A stretch of 64,000 bases of DNA from Acheta domesticus (GCA_031308135.1 JAHLJT010008446.1:168130364-168194363); one strand, 5' to 3'. Positions 46,740 through 58,258 are shown, counted from the stretch's first letter. The notes: a model not told the origin generated them from the sequence alone. Program-made: numbers and translations.

Positions 46740-46946
46740 ATACTACTCGCTGGTTTTCCTCTTAATCCTTTACACAAAGAAAAGCGAATTATCGTAGGTG
46801 ACCGATTGGTCATAGGTGATCGCTGGGCTCAGATTCGCAATGTCAACATCACTCGTGTCTCAGAGGGCAAGTCGATAATCCCAACTTCCGACGTTGATAT
46901 CTCACCGTCCCACATGTTCTTCCAGGACGGCGAAGGAAATGGAAAG
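46740..46946 (+). CDS. Exon-like open segment of unknown protein
   Basis: An open frame runs without stop from an AG at 46739 to a TAG at 46974-46976. The first 69 codons use balanced, host-like codons and read IIVGDRLVIGDRWAQIRNVN, then ITRVSEGKSIIPTSDVDISP and SHMFFQDGEGNG. It is preceded by TATCTTTAG and followed at 46947 by GTTCTG, so phase-0 splice sites at both ends are plausible though not strong. I do not recognise the protein. It lies on the strand opposite to the transposase, inside the span of hAT element A. It may be a host exon, a captured exon or an old gene fragment. Confidence 0.4.
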
Positions 46947-46976
46947 GTTCTGTTAATTGAAAGAATTACGCGTTAG

Positions 46977-49056
46977 GTTTATTTCGTATGCCAGTGATAG
47001 AATTAGTTAAAACATTTATTTTTATTACATTTCTAGGCTTATACTAAATTACAGCATTTTTCTATGGCGCAGAAATGTTATAAATTTATTAATTTTCCCT
47101 CATTTTACATGGTGTATAAATGTAGTATATTATAATTAATTTTGTATTTCGAATTTCTAACTCTACCCGTGTGTAGCGATAGGGCAAGGAGTTGAATAGG
47201 CTGATTTGCACTGGGCACCGTTGTTTGGTCTCCAGTTACTTCACCCAATTCAGAGGATATTACGGCTTACATTAACAGTTGCACAGTAAATTGTGTCCAG
47301 TGGCGAAAGGACGTTTTCACCTAGGGAAGAACAGTACCCATCTCAATTTTGTTTCGCATATGCGTTTTTATTATGTAAAGATGAAATTAATACCAAATGT
47401 TAAGTTTTTAATAAATACGCCTTACAATCGAATTGATAAGAAACTTTAATGACATAACAATAGGCATGAAATGAATTATTTTTTCCTTAACACGCATTTT
47501 GTGCTTGCATATCTTTTCTTTAATTTTATTTTCTGCCTGTTCGACTGTACAAGTCTTTCAGGGGGCTTTCGTATCTAATTCTGGAATGTAAACGTTCATC
47601 ATTATTTTCTTTGCTTACTTGAAAATAAACTGCAGATCCATTTACATTATTAGAGATTCTAATTAATAACTTTTATTTCAATATTGTGTAATAATTCACA
47701 ATGTAAAAACAATTGATGGACATTATTTTAATTTTAATTTTTATTATATTTTATTGATATTGCTTTAAAAGTTGATTTTACATTACTTTTTGCACTTTTT
47801 TGCTTCGAATTATTTCAGAAATTGTATTATTTTCTCCCTAAAATTATTTGCAGTGAATCGAGTGATTGTTACTTTTCAACCAATTAATAGATAAATTAAA
47901 ATTGTATTTTACTGCGATTATAATGAATCAATTACAATTAAATGAAAGAGTTCTGCCATCACAATACGTGGCGACCGCAGTTGCGCCGAGCTGCCGAGCC
48001 ACCAAGCCTGCGCCGAGCGGCCGGCGGCGGCCGCTTCTGCCGAGACTGCGGGTACCGGCCGATACTGGCGAGAACAGCCGAGAATGGAGCGGTTCCGATA
48101 GTTTCGATTCTTGAGGGAGACCTATGTGTAGATTTCATCAGGCAGATGAGCGCGCGCGACCTTCCAGGCTCCGAGACTGCGAAAGCAAAGGTACGGAGAC
48201 CGATCGATAATAGAATGCGTTTTGCCCGGCTCTATCTTTGCTATATTAGCTGCAACAAGGACTTAACATAACTCCTCAGTGAACTTATTTTCGGTTTGTC
48301 TTCAAATCTATAAGAGATTGAATTGTATTTTTCGATTTGTTCATCTGAGATGCAGTTCCCAAATGTTGATACAGTTCACCTACTTGAACAAACTTGGCAA
48401 AATACATTTTATCGTCTAGTTTAAGTTTTCTCACCTGCAATCCAACTTTGTAGGAGGGATGCATATGAGCTCTTCTTTTGACATGCTACCTTATTTAATT
48501 CATTTTACACAAGTTGCCAATATCTGTAAAGAAACTGATCCAACACTTCAAAACAGATAACTGGATTAAGTTAAAGCAGATTTCAAATTGGCAATGGGGG
48601 TATCGTAGTTTTAGTCAGTGGGAACTAAATTTCTCTCCAACTCCCGTTGGTTTCATTCCCGGTGCTCCTGCTGTCGCGGCCTTCGCATGAAGGTTGTGAT
48701 AAAGACGATGAAACAGTTCAACACAGAGAGGGACCAGGGGATTGGGCAGATCACGTCGCGAGACTGCTTGTTTCCCACGGATTCGTGGACGTCTGGATAT
48801 CAACTTTCGGATGAACTGTGCCGCTCTATTCATCTAGAGATGATGAAAACTCGAAAGCCATCTCAACGCTTGCATTTTACGAAGGAAAAAATAAAATAAC
48901 AAAACCATGTAAAAATACGCAAATTTGTGCTGTTAAAATGAAAATATGCTCAATCATCAAAATATGCTGAAATATGCACTATAAGAATTCTTGTTCGTTA
49001 TGCAGGTCATTATGTTTAAGGAGAAAAAGGTGTAAATATGCAAAGTCCACAGCCTA
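46977..49056. other. Remaining interior of hAT element A, no supported gene
   Basis: AT-rich apart from GC-rich patches at 47960-48130 and 48640-48850, which have overlapping short frames and no recognisable domain. The last 170 bases have repeated aaatatgc motifs, mirrored at the other end near 41990, as subterminal repeats of the hAT. Confidence 0.45.
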
Positions 49057-49367
49057 GTCATCAGGTTCAGAGGACACTTGAGTCACCTCAGAGGACACTT
49101 CTCCGATTATGACCTTTGACCGACGATATTTTTTTCGAGCTGCCTAGTGTTGGAATTGGTAACACTGAGGCGATGTATTCTTTTCTAGGAGGGAATTAAT
49201 TTCCAGGACGTATTTCCTACGTTCACTCTAGCTAAGGATCAGCTTCACTATAATCGAATATTCGTATGCTTATTTTATATATGCTAATTTAATATAATGT
49301 AAGTGAAACGGGACCAGAGAATTAAATTTATTTTAACCGAGGGTTCACGACTAACCAGAGTCGATTG

Positions 49368-49640
49368 TATTTATATTAACGGCGATTTGTTCACATTATA
49401 TTTCAGTACGTGTTTTAAATGTCATATAAAGTTTCTCGAAAACTCAACCATTTTTGTGAAAACTAGATCAAAATTCCGCATTTTCGCTCAAACGCAATTT
49501 TTTAAAATAAATGCCGCCAATTTTTTCTTCATACTTTTCGTACGAAAAGTGCTCTTTAAGATGACAGAAAATTAATTTTGCTGTAGTCTCTTGTTTTTTT
49601 CGAAAATTACACATTTGTTTATTTTATTTGCTTTTAGTCG
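49368..49640 (+). mobile_element. Helitron-like element H4, continuation after Tigger insertion
   Basis: The sequence from 49368 (ttaacggcgatttgttcaca, then aaaattccgcattttcgc and aagtgctctttaagatgaca) continues exactly where the family sequence left off at 41603, as judged from the reverse complement of about 26170-25900. The match fades near 49640. Confidence 0.75.
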
Positions 49641-49767
49641 AAATGAAATTAAATATTACACATTTGACGTATGTAATAAGAAAGAAGGTAATTAAAATTA
49701 ATAACATTAACAAAACAATTTAAATACATTTAATTACAAGTTACAAACTAGTGATAAATAATTCTAA

Positions 49768-50160
49768 CTAGCCAAAATCTAATATTCTTCGTTTCAGATA
49801 TCTTACAAAACTCACCTCACTCATACCTAATTGTTCATTGCTCAAAAATTCATTACCATATCTTATTAAACGAGGTATTGACGAACTGTAGTAATTTTGT
49901 GTTATGCAAAAAATTTTTAAAAATAATGTACTCCTTCCTGTATTACAAGGATTATTACATGAATGTGAACATGTACATTTCTTAATTCTAGGCAGTCACT
50001 TTTAGTATTTAAGATATTATTATACGTAAATTTATTGTCCTGCAATACACGTAAAGAATGTAAACACGGTAATTTAGTTTTCAGAGAAATGTCCGAATAA
50101 TCGTGGGAATACATTGACATTGAATTTTGTCTTGAATAATGCATATCTGAAAATGTTGTA
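49768..50160 (-). pseudogene. Jockey-like reverse transcriptase, C-terminal fragment
   Basis: From 50144 down: YSDISLKTKLPCLHSLRVLQ, KFTYNNILNTKSDCLELRNV, then after a frame change NYYSSSIPRLIRYGNEFLS and SEVSFVRYLKRRIL to a stop at 49768. The order L-x-x-R-R-x-x-x-D, K-h-h-n-G-x-h-D-c-P-x-L-L, N-Y-x-x-x-s-P-h-x-R and F-x-x-x-l-r is the usual C-terminal tail of jockey/CR1 type polymerases from insects. The catalytic part is absent. Confidence 0.62.
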
Positions 50161-50566
50161 CACCCTCTTAATTTTTTATTGCATAATTAACACTTGGAGG
50201 CCATATTTCGGAGCAGTATGTACATTTTTATTACACCAATGAATTATACAAATTCAATATTGTATCAAGTTCTTTAAAGTGTGATGCTTGTCTTTTTATA
50301 AAATCGAATTTGATTTTGATCATATGTATAAAATACAATAACAAATGTGACAATTAAAGCATGCTTAAATATAAAATTGATTAGTGATATGTGATGAATG
50401 ATTATTGAGGGGAGCTTACATCAGCCGTACTCGAAAATCGAACTCTTGGCATTACTTTCAAAAGCCGAAAAGTCAGCGCAGCTCGGCTCTATGTCAACAC
50501 CGTATGCAATTTTGCAAATTCTGCTGATAGGATTATTGAAAGTAAACACTTTCCTGTATCGTGTTT

Positions 50567-50624
50567 GAGGAGAGGAGGAGGAGGAGAAGAAGAAGAAGAA
50601 GAAGAAGAAGAAGAAAAGAAAAAA
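50567..50624. repeat. Purine microsatellite (GGA/GAA)n
   Basis: A strand-asymmetric run of GAG, GGA and mostly GAA triplets, all purine on the plus strand. Confidence 0.95.
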
Positions 50625-50841
50625 CCTGGTTTCTAGAATGGAATTGCGGCACGTAGCGGGTTGCATTTTACATGAATATTTAGATGCGTTTTTTCAACAA
50701 ATCGGTCATATTTTTAAAGTAAAAGTGCAGTTCGTCACGTCTCCGTGAAATTCTTTCTTCAGAGACCTCATTTGTAAAGATCGGTTGCGCGTGAGAGCCG
50801 CAAAGGAAAGGTATACTACTGAAATAATATAGAAGATTCCT

Positions 50842-52455
50842 CAAACACGTGATATAGTCAGAATAAATGTTTTGTGGGTCTTTTATACCGAAAAATAGAT
50901 TGATGGCAGACGTCTGACAGTCTGTGAACAACGCTAGCGGCTAAATCGTTCAGCCAATTTCCCCCAAAATTGATAATTCCCCTATTGATCCCTTGGATTT
51001 GAAACCAGTATTTTAATTTTGGGCTACTTTACATGAAACCCACGAGACATTTTCAAAATTAAAAAAGCCTATCATTGTTGACTAAATTCTGTTGTTGGAT
51101 AGTGTGAAGGACATTTAAGAGAATGGTGCAGGTCTAATTTTCGTGAAATACCCTTATTTTTGGAAAGTTGCGAACATTCAATTTTTTTGGCGTTTTCCTT
51201 TAATTCAAATATTGGAGATTTTTTTTTTTTTTTTTTTTCATTAAAGAAATCTGTTCCTTAAAGACCTGTTGAAAAAGTCATGCACAATTTTTTCGAAAAT
51301 TTGAATACTTTTCGCATAATTTTGCGTTAAATATAGCCATTTTTTAAATTTTGTATTGACATTTATTTTTCTAAAACGATTCCATCGTTTCTGATGAAAG
51401 TTTGCTGTTGTTGGATAGTTCGAAGGACGTTCAAGAGTGGTGCAGGTATCGTGTTGGTTGAAAAAATTGATTTTTGGAAAATTGAAAAAATTCGATTTTT
51501 TTCGGGGTTTCCCTACATTTACAATTATGAAGATAAATATAATTAATATTAAATAATAAACTGAATTTCATTAAGAAACTTTTTTTATTGAAATGTATTC
51601 ATGGAAAACTGATCTAATGTCATGCACTGTATTTCAAAAACATAAGTATTTTTGCGGAAGTTTGTTTCAAGTATAGACAATTTTTATTTTCTTTAAAACG
51701 GCACAAAATGTTTGATTGAATTTAGACTTTAAAGGATGCTTATGAGAATGTTACAGGTATCATGTTCGTTGAAACGCCTGATATTTGGAAAATTTGAAAG
51801 AATTCTAGATTTTTCGGCGTCTTCGTACAACTACAATTGTGATCATACGATTTATTTTCTTAATGCAGTGTGTTCATCAAAAACCTATCTTAAAATAAGT
51901 TCATGTTGAATTTTTTGAAAATTAGTAAATTTTGTGTAATTCGGCGACAAATATAGTCGCCCTCTTCGAATTTACTGTTTTTAGTGAACGTAATTCCAGG
52001 CAGTTGAAAGCTTCGCAAGTTAGAATTAGTATATTATTTCATATTTCTATGTTCGGCTCTTTCATTCGATCTTTTGTTATTTATTTACAAATTGACCTTT
52101 TAGAAATTATTTAAAATCTTTATGAAATATATGAATTAAAAATTGTTAGCGAGGAAAATCTGACTGGAATGCAACAATGACTCGGAAACTAATTTCTAAA
52201 ATAGTTCAATTTGGAACTAATTTCTATGAATTACGTCTCATTTTGAGAACACGATTTTCCTGTATGAAGAGAAGTTACAATTGTCGAATTTGTGTTATTT
52301 GCTTGAAAATATTTAAGTTTTTTCACCAAATGAACGATTTATAATGAGTTTTACAAAAAAAGACAGATGTGTTAATTTGGAGAGAAACTGGTATAAATAG
52401 TATTATTTAACTATTGCCAAAGGCGAGAAATTACGTGCTGTTTTAGCACCACTAG
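50842..52455 (+). mobile_element. Helitron-like element H5 with clear 3' terminus
   Basis: The 3' end shows a perfect hairpin GTGCT (52435-52439) / AGCAC (52445-52449), then CA, CTAG (52452-52455) and a flanking T. Hairpin plus CTRR, with T on the outside, is the Helitron 3' signature. The 5' end is truncated near 50842, where similarity to other copies starts (cacgtgatatagtcagaat). There is a 19-base T run at 51220-51238. No Rep/helicase is encoded. Confidence 0.7.
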
Positions 52456-52464
52456 TTTCTGAAT

Positions 52465-52580
52465 TTAACAACTGGATTCATCCCTTTTTCGTTATTAGGG
52501 TACGGCAAAAAGTTATTCTGCCGAAAAGTTGCCATTTATTCGCGCATTACATAATTTTCTGTCTACCATTTAAGGTCTAC
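52465..52580 (-). mobile_element. Helitron-like family, isolated 5'-end piece
   Basis: Immediately after the H5 3' terminus lies ttaacaactggattcatccc, gccgaaaagttgcc and cgcgcattacataat, the family's 5' region in minus orientation. It is about 115 bases with nothing further attached. Confidence 0.55.
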
Positions 52581-53526
52581 CGAGAAATTAAAAGAATAAT
52601 TGCCCGTTAAGCAGCTCCCCTCAAAATGAAAATTAAAACATTGAAAGAAAAATGTTTAAAAAATTTAATAAAGATCAGTGATTTTGTGATTATTTTCAAT
52701 TGTGATCCAAGAAAATTATAATTTATTTTGTTTATGAAAGATTACACAATATATTTTAATATTTGAAATTATAATTGTCATTTATAATATATTTATTCTC
52801 GATTTATTTGAAATTATGATAAAATAGTGCAATTAAATAATGCAATGGTACATGTAACACAGGGAAACCAGTACAGGGAAAACGCAGGGAAAATAAATTT
52901 GTGTTACTGGCGGTCACCCTGGTACTTTTCACTGTTAATACTTAAGGTTGCCGAACATTCTCTGCTGCAGCTGTACTGGGGTCTCTTTTGATCGCCCGGA
53001 CTTGGAAATTTACCCTTTATGATGGTCGAAACCTTGGCGCCTGTACAGCAGTCTTCCTCACGGAGCGCATCCTGCGCCTCTTGGCTGAGGCTGGGAAATG
53101 AGTCGATGTGCCTGTCTGTTCGTTTGAATGATGCAAAATTGTATGAAGTCTTGATACTCTCTCTAGCCTTACTATTAAAGTCTCTTCCACCTATTTCCTG
53201 ATTATCCTTATCACCTGCTAGAAAAGCAATGTCATCTGCCCACTCTTATGAACTCTCTACGAAACTATGTTCCCCTTGCAAACTTCTGCGACCTCTAATA
53301 GACCCCAGATAATACAGTCTCCAATAATCTAGTTTGAGTTCATGTTCACTATTGTTTGTCGATCTTTTCGAGTTTATGTTCTCCGATTAAAAATATGAAG
53401 GCTATTTGAATCTTACAGAATTGTTCGCCTGGCGGAGACACCGAATGGTTATTGTTAAACCGAAACAAAAATAGATTTGAGAACTACAAACTTCTGATAA
53501 CATTTTTTTATCTGTGATTTTTTCAG
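52581..53526 (+). other. Presumed me31B intron sequence, upstream part
   Basis: AT-rich with no supported gene. At 52855-52925 the phrase cagggaaa occurs three times, and the sequence ends ggtcaccctgg; read in reverse this is CAGGGTGACC, a possible hAT terminus without an identified partner. The last 40 bases before 53526 are a good polypyrimidine tract ending TTTTTTCAG. Confidence 0.4.
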
Positions 53527-53599
53527 AGACATTGTGGATGATGTTGGATGGAAGGCGAAATTAAAAATACCACCGAAAGACCGGCGCATACAGACCAGC
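53527..53599 (+). CDS. me31B: me31B / DDX6 DEAD-box RNA helicase, one internal exon
   Basis: The 73-base exon encodes DIVDDVGWKAKLKIPPKDRR and four more residues. G-W-K-x-K-L-K-h-P-P-K-D-x-R is the conserved stretch just upstream of the Q-motif in DDX6 orthologues (Drosophila Me31B). This cytoplasmic ATP-dependent helicase represses translation and promotes decapping in P-bodies and germ granules. The acceptor is TTTTTTCAG|A and the donor AGC|GTAAGT. The exon enters in phase 2 and leaves in phase 0. The next exon, which should start with the conserved D-V-T block leading to the helicase core, was not found before 64000, so the intron would exceed 10 kb. The first exon was not found either. 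Confidence 0.75.
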
Positions 53600-53761
53600 G
53601 TAAGTACTGCCCAGCGATGAATATAGTTCAGTCAGTAAATTACTAGAATTTCTCAATAGATAAAATTTGACCAATGTGTGACCAGTTTTGAGTGTTACAA
53701 TGAATATAATTTCGCCTTTATGTTGACTTTTTTACTTTTTCGCATTACATTTAGAACGCAG

Positions 53762-54300
53762 AAAGAGAAAGTGATGTATTACTGCAGAAAAAAGAATGGA
53801 ATTTTCGACAGAAAAGGTTTTGTGGACCCCTAATCTCGAAAAATGGATAGTTAATTACTGTCGTGAATGGCAGTGTGGTCCGTATCCACATTTTCTTTGT
53901 TCTCGATACCCAAAATATTTTTTGGTGTTTATCAAAACATCTTTCTCTGAACAACGCCATCTAAACCATTCATAGGATTTTCAATAAACTTGTGTGTGTG
54001 GTCGACCTGGCTGCTGTCGCAGGCGCTCATATTTTAAAAGGATTTTATAATTTTTGGGGGTACTTGACATGAAAATCCTGAAACACAAAAAATGCTCAAA
54101 ACACTCCAAAATTGCTCTCATAGAGGAAAGTTCGCTTATAAAAATGGCGCGAGTCCAATTTTCGTTGAAACCTCTTGGATTTTCGAAAATTACGAAATTT
54201 TCTCAGTCCTCTTACATTGTCGTAGACCTTTTATTAATGAAATGGATCAATTTGTGAGTCAACTTTTGCAGGTTCATGTTTGATCTAGAGATCGACAAAT
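53762..54300 (+). mobile_element. Helitron-like element H7, 5' fragment in me31B intron
   Basis: Begins gagaaagtgatgtattactg and continues with ttttcgacagaaaagg and cttgacatgaaaatcctg, following the family order of the 5' part at 40.8 kb with greater divergence. It ends near 54300. Confidence 0.5.
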
Positions 54301-54817
54301 ATTACTTCATTTTAGTCTCGTTCCCAAACCTTGTTGACATTACACAGTTCAAAATTTAATAGTATATCTAAAATTATGACACGTTTTGGCTGTCAACAAG
54401 CCAACCAAGCTTTGTACGGTTGCCAGGAACTAAAACATTACAAAAAAAACCTCCATAAACTAAGATCCGAAGTCTCGCAATTTCGAAATCCTGTTCAATC
54501 TGCCGACGTGCCTTGTGCCAATTTGGTAGAGAAAGTGGTTACAGAAAAAACCTTAATCCTAGACATACGGGCCGATCACTACTTCTGGACAATACATAGT
54601 TTAACAAACATTTCTACAATTTATTGGAACTATTTACCATTATTTCTTTGAAAAACTTTATTTCCCGAAAGGGAGCATAGTCTCAGAATTCTCAACAATG
54701 CAGTTGATAGATAAGCTACTTGAACATCACAGAATTTAAGGTTATGCCGTATACATTTTAAGGATAAGTTTCAAAGCATGTACACTTTCACAAACTTGTA
54801 TAGCATAACATTAGCAC

Positions 54818-54993
54818 CAGAGGCGTATCTACGGTATGGCAGACAGGCACGTGCCATGGGCGCCACTCACAAGGGGGCGCTATCTCGATTACATACGCTA
54901 AAGCAAATAACAAAAACCCTAAATTGAAGTATCCTGACAGGGGCGCTAATTCTATGCTTGCCATGGGCGCCTGAATACCTAGATACGCCTCTG
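54818..54993 (-). mobile_element. hAT MITE, copy 2 (176 bp) with 8-bp target duplication
   Basis: It has the same length and family as 8396-8571, in inverted orientation. The ends are CAGAGGCGTATCTACG and TAGATACGCCTCTG, flanked by ATTAGCAC on both sides (54810-54817 and 54994-55001). Confidence 0.93.
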
Positions 54994-55001
54994 ATTAGCA
55001 C

Positions 55002-58000
55002 ATTGTGCTTCTTGATAATCATGGACAAATTAACATGTTTCTTCAGATGCAATATCTTTGAGATAAACTTTCCACCATAACAAACATGAGAAAACGGTCT
55101 TGTGCAGGCGAATTACCTTAACTTTTGCTTTTAAGCTTCAACCTTGGATTCATTACAGAACTTTACTTCAGATAATTTTAAAAACTTCAAAATATTAATT
55201 CTATTTAACTTGAAATACTAATGTGCCTCTTTATGTTAACAAAAACCTCATACTTAATGAAGCAACATGCAAGTTGCCGAAAATTATTTTTTTGTTTCTG
55301 ACGGATACAAACATCGAATCTCGTACGAGCCAACAATTCTCATCAATGTTACAAACACTTAATTCCTTATTTAAAACACGTTGAGTTGACTTTATTACAA
55401 ATTTTATCATATCAAACTTTTTGTGGTTACTTAGCTTTTATCAAAGATTGAGGATTGAAATCGTAATTACAAAAACTGGCCGCACATTAAACTGCACCGA
55501 GAAAAGACGAAAAGCAAAATGAAAGCTGGGAGCGGAGGCGCTCGGTCCAGTTCGAAACCAGCCCTCATTCAGATGCAGTGAACTCCAGGGAAGCAAGCTG
55601 AAGCGGCACAAGTTACTGAGGGGCTGTCGAAGCTGCATCCACTGAATGAAGGTGAACAGCCGGCGGATTCTGCGCAAATACTATCAGGAGGCAATTAAAA
55701 GCATTTACAAACATTGAACCGCGCTACTAGCTGCCAACACGTGGATAACATACTCGTTTGAAAAAACTTAAGCCCAGGCCTGCACAACACCTCCTCCCGC
55801 GGGCATTCTGCACTTGGGAGCCGATCGTCTGCCCGTGGCAGCGCCGAAAGTGCAAGTAGTGGGGAGTTGGAAGTTTTGCGGGGAGGGGAGAAGTCTGACG
55901 TAGCACTCCGCGACGCCTAGATTGAATGCCTGGACGTCTAAGAATGATCCATGCTTCAAAATTAAATGCCCATTTGTTTAAATGGATTATGTCTAGTATT
56001 TCAAGTTACTAGGGCCATAATTCACTGTTTACGTTCTGTGCACTACTGTATATCCACCTTCGTGCCCACCACTGTATGCATTTTCCTTTTCTATTTTTTA
56101 AAAAAAATAACATGCTCATTGTGACTCTTCAGCAATATTTAAAATATTGCTGAAAGCATATATTTTAAAGAAATAGCTTTAAAATATATGCTTACATATA
56201 AGAAAAAATATTTAATTCTAACGAAAAATTGCAATTTAATAATTGATTGTTCACCAGGAATGTTATAATCTCCAAATTATACCAAAATGAAGAAAATCAT
56301 TAGAGCAATCTCTCGCATCAAGATTGACATAAAAATAGAATACGTGGCAATTCCAAGAAGGGTAATGTTTAACAGCACATCTGTGATTATTTTTCCCCAT
56401 TATCAAACTGAATCAATGAGCTAACCTCTGTGATGATATGTTACGGAAAATCATAAAATTATCATGGGTTAAACAATGCAAAGGGCTTTATATTTTTATA
56501 CGATGTCGTAAACGACTCTACACTCTTGTCAGAAATTAGAGCAGAAAATAATTATTTTTTTTTCAAGAACAATATGTTTTTGTTTTAATATAACCGTCTT
56601 ATTCAATTAAACCTAATTAATGAAAAAATAGTTTATTGCTGTCATCATTAAACAAAAACAATTAGTATCATAATTTAGTGTTTAGCACAACACTAAATTT
56701 GTGATTACATCGTAGCAAAGCAAATTACATGATCAGCCCTACAAGCAATATTATAATACTTGGTGTCTAAATCTAATATGTATAATTCGTTGTAATTTCA
56801 TAATCCGCCCCGTCGTATACCGACAATAAACATTTGCAGTATAATATAATATACGTACAAAAAGGCAATATTACTTGAACTGTATATGACCGTTATGTTC
56901 TTGCTGATTGCTCTTTAAATTTACGCGTTATCTTTCGAATTGCGCATTCTGATTGGTGGTCCCCACTCCTAGGCTGAGACTCATCCCCACCCTTCATCGA
57001 TTTTCCCATTTGCCCCCGAGTTGCCCGCGCGCAGCTCATGACGTCAGTGAAAGTGCAAAATGCTGTGCAGGTCTGCTTAAGCCTTATCAGTTTTAATCAC
57101 GAATACACTAAAAGTCTGTTAATTCAAAATTGTGCATTTCACACCCTTCAAGATAAACAGGGGAATGAAGCTTATAAGCTAATAACATTTAAACTTGAAA
57201 ACTTACACGTTATGTATGCATTCAATCAACTTGTGTACTGTCTCGACAATGAACATCAGCTGAAAAACATGAACATGCAATTCATTATTTATAATGCATT
57301 TACACCCACAACGCAGTTCTGTAATTCACAATAGTGTAGGAGGCATATAATCGACTAGCACGAAAACTTCATAGGAGATTGCCAATGCCCTAATCGTAAT
57401 GGGCGACTCTACTACATGAGCAGCTGCCCCCTTACGACTGGCGCGCAAGCTTCATGTGAAGCGAGGCTGCTTGCGACCTCTCCTGCTGCCGATCTACTGT
57501 CATTGCCGCTTTTCTGCGCCCTTCCTGGTAGACGGCACTGCGTAATGGGTCTCTTATGCGCGCTGTGGCAACACTTCGCGCTATCTCACAATACCCCTTG
57601 AGGGCGAATGGCAAAACTTGGCATAGAAGCTAAATACGCTTCCACGAGCTTTTATAATGGCAAATTTACATTCACAAAAAATACAAAGGTAGATTTCACT
57701 TAATGAAATATCTGCACAAGTCGGGAAGCACATTTAAAGTCAGATTGCAAAGGAAAAGCAAATGACTTTATGATGAATTTACGTAATAGATTCTGAAATC
57801 GAGCAGTCCAAGATATAACGCAGCGCCACCAGCGCAAATGTGCCGGTCACGCGAGGATTTCGCCTTGGCGAACGAGACCGCGGATGCCTGGGAGAGAAGA
57901 GAGTTTGGCCAGTAGAACTGCCGAAGAGGGAAGGTGACTTTTCGCTACCGGAAAGTTCAAATTCTACTCACGTTATCGTGCATGCTGAAACTAATCATTG

Positions 58001-58200
58001 GCGCTAATGTATTCTTGACATTCCACAAGTTTTTTTACTCGTTAAAGAATGTTCTGTGGAATTGCACAGATGTGTACCTGTATTTTGTCGTACTTCTGCC
58101 GTGTGGGGATGCCGCGTATATACGATCTGTTAATCTGCTGTATTTCACGACCATCTGTAGACGATTCCATTGGCGTGGTTCACGGGTATTGGTCAAATAA
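55002..58200 (+). other. Presumed intronic stretch, no supported gene
   Basis: AT-rich with GC-richer islands at 55490-55660, 55780-55930 and 57420-57600, which hold only short frames without recognisable domains. Two perfect hairpins sit at 56131-56151 and 56155-56192. A third is at 56683-56704 (ttagtgtt / aacactaa). Confidence 0.4.
56131..56192. other. Two adjacent perfect hairpins
   Basis: AGCAATATTTAAAATATTGCT (56131-56151) is a near-perfect palindrome. Directly after it, agcatatattttaaag (56155-56170) pairs over 16 bases with ctttaaaatatatgct (56177-56192) around a six-base loop. Confidence 0.8.
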
Positions 58201-58217
58201 TGAGATTTCTGTCGGTT

Positions 58218-58258
58218 AGCCGACGTTTCGGAATTTTTATTACCCCATCCTCAGGGCT
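58218..58258 (-). ncRNA. Second hammerhead-like motif
   Basis: On the minus strand: AGCC (58258-58255), CTGAGGA (core; position 7 is variable in hammerheads), T, GGGGT paired with ATTCC, GAAA (58229-58226), a loopless ACGT stem III, C17, then GGCT (58221-58218) closing stem I. Stem I repeats the AGCC/GGCT of the 5.4-kb motif, and the same extra T sits after the core. With only two stem III pairs it could work only as a dimer. No Penelope-like protein was found next to it. Confidence 0.45.

Larger units (their letters stand above)
41951..49056. mobile_element. hAT element A, with nested insertions
   Basis: Termini: TAGGGTGCGGATTTATATGC at the left and, read inward from the right, TAGGCTGTGGACTTTGCATA. 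The flanks are GTCATCAG on both sides (41943-41950 and 49057-49064), an exact 8-bp duplication. It contains a decayed transposase on the minus strand (46080-43673), a Helitron-like insertion (42011-43595), and a second hAT (44404-45692). Its own sequence comes to about 4.2 kb. Confidence 0.75.
41604..49367. mobile_element. Tigger/pogo element (non-autonomous), split by a nested hAT
   Basis: The left end reads CAGTCGACTCCGGTTATAG. The right end, read inward, is CAATCGACTCTGGTTAGTCG. Both are flanked by TA (41602-41603 and 49368-49369). CAGTCGACTC-type termini plus TA are typical of the pogo/Tigger group. Leaving out the nested hAT at 41951-49056, the element itself is only about 660 bp, so it is a MITE-like derivative. 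Confidence 0.75.
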
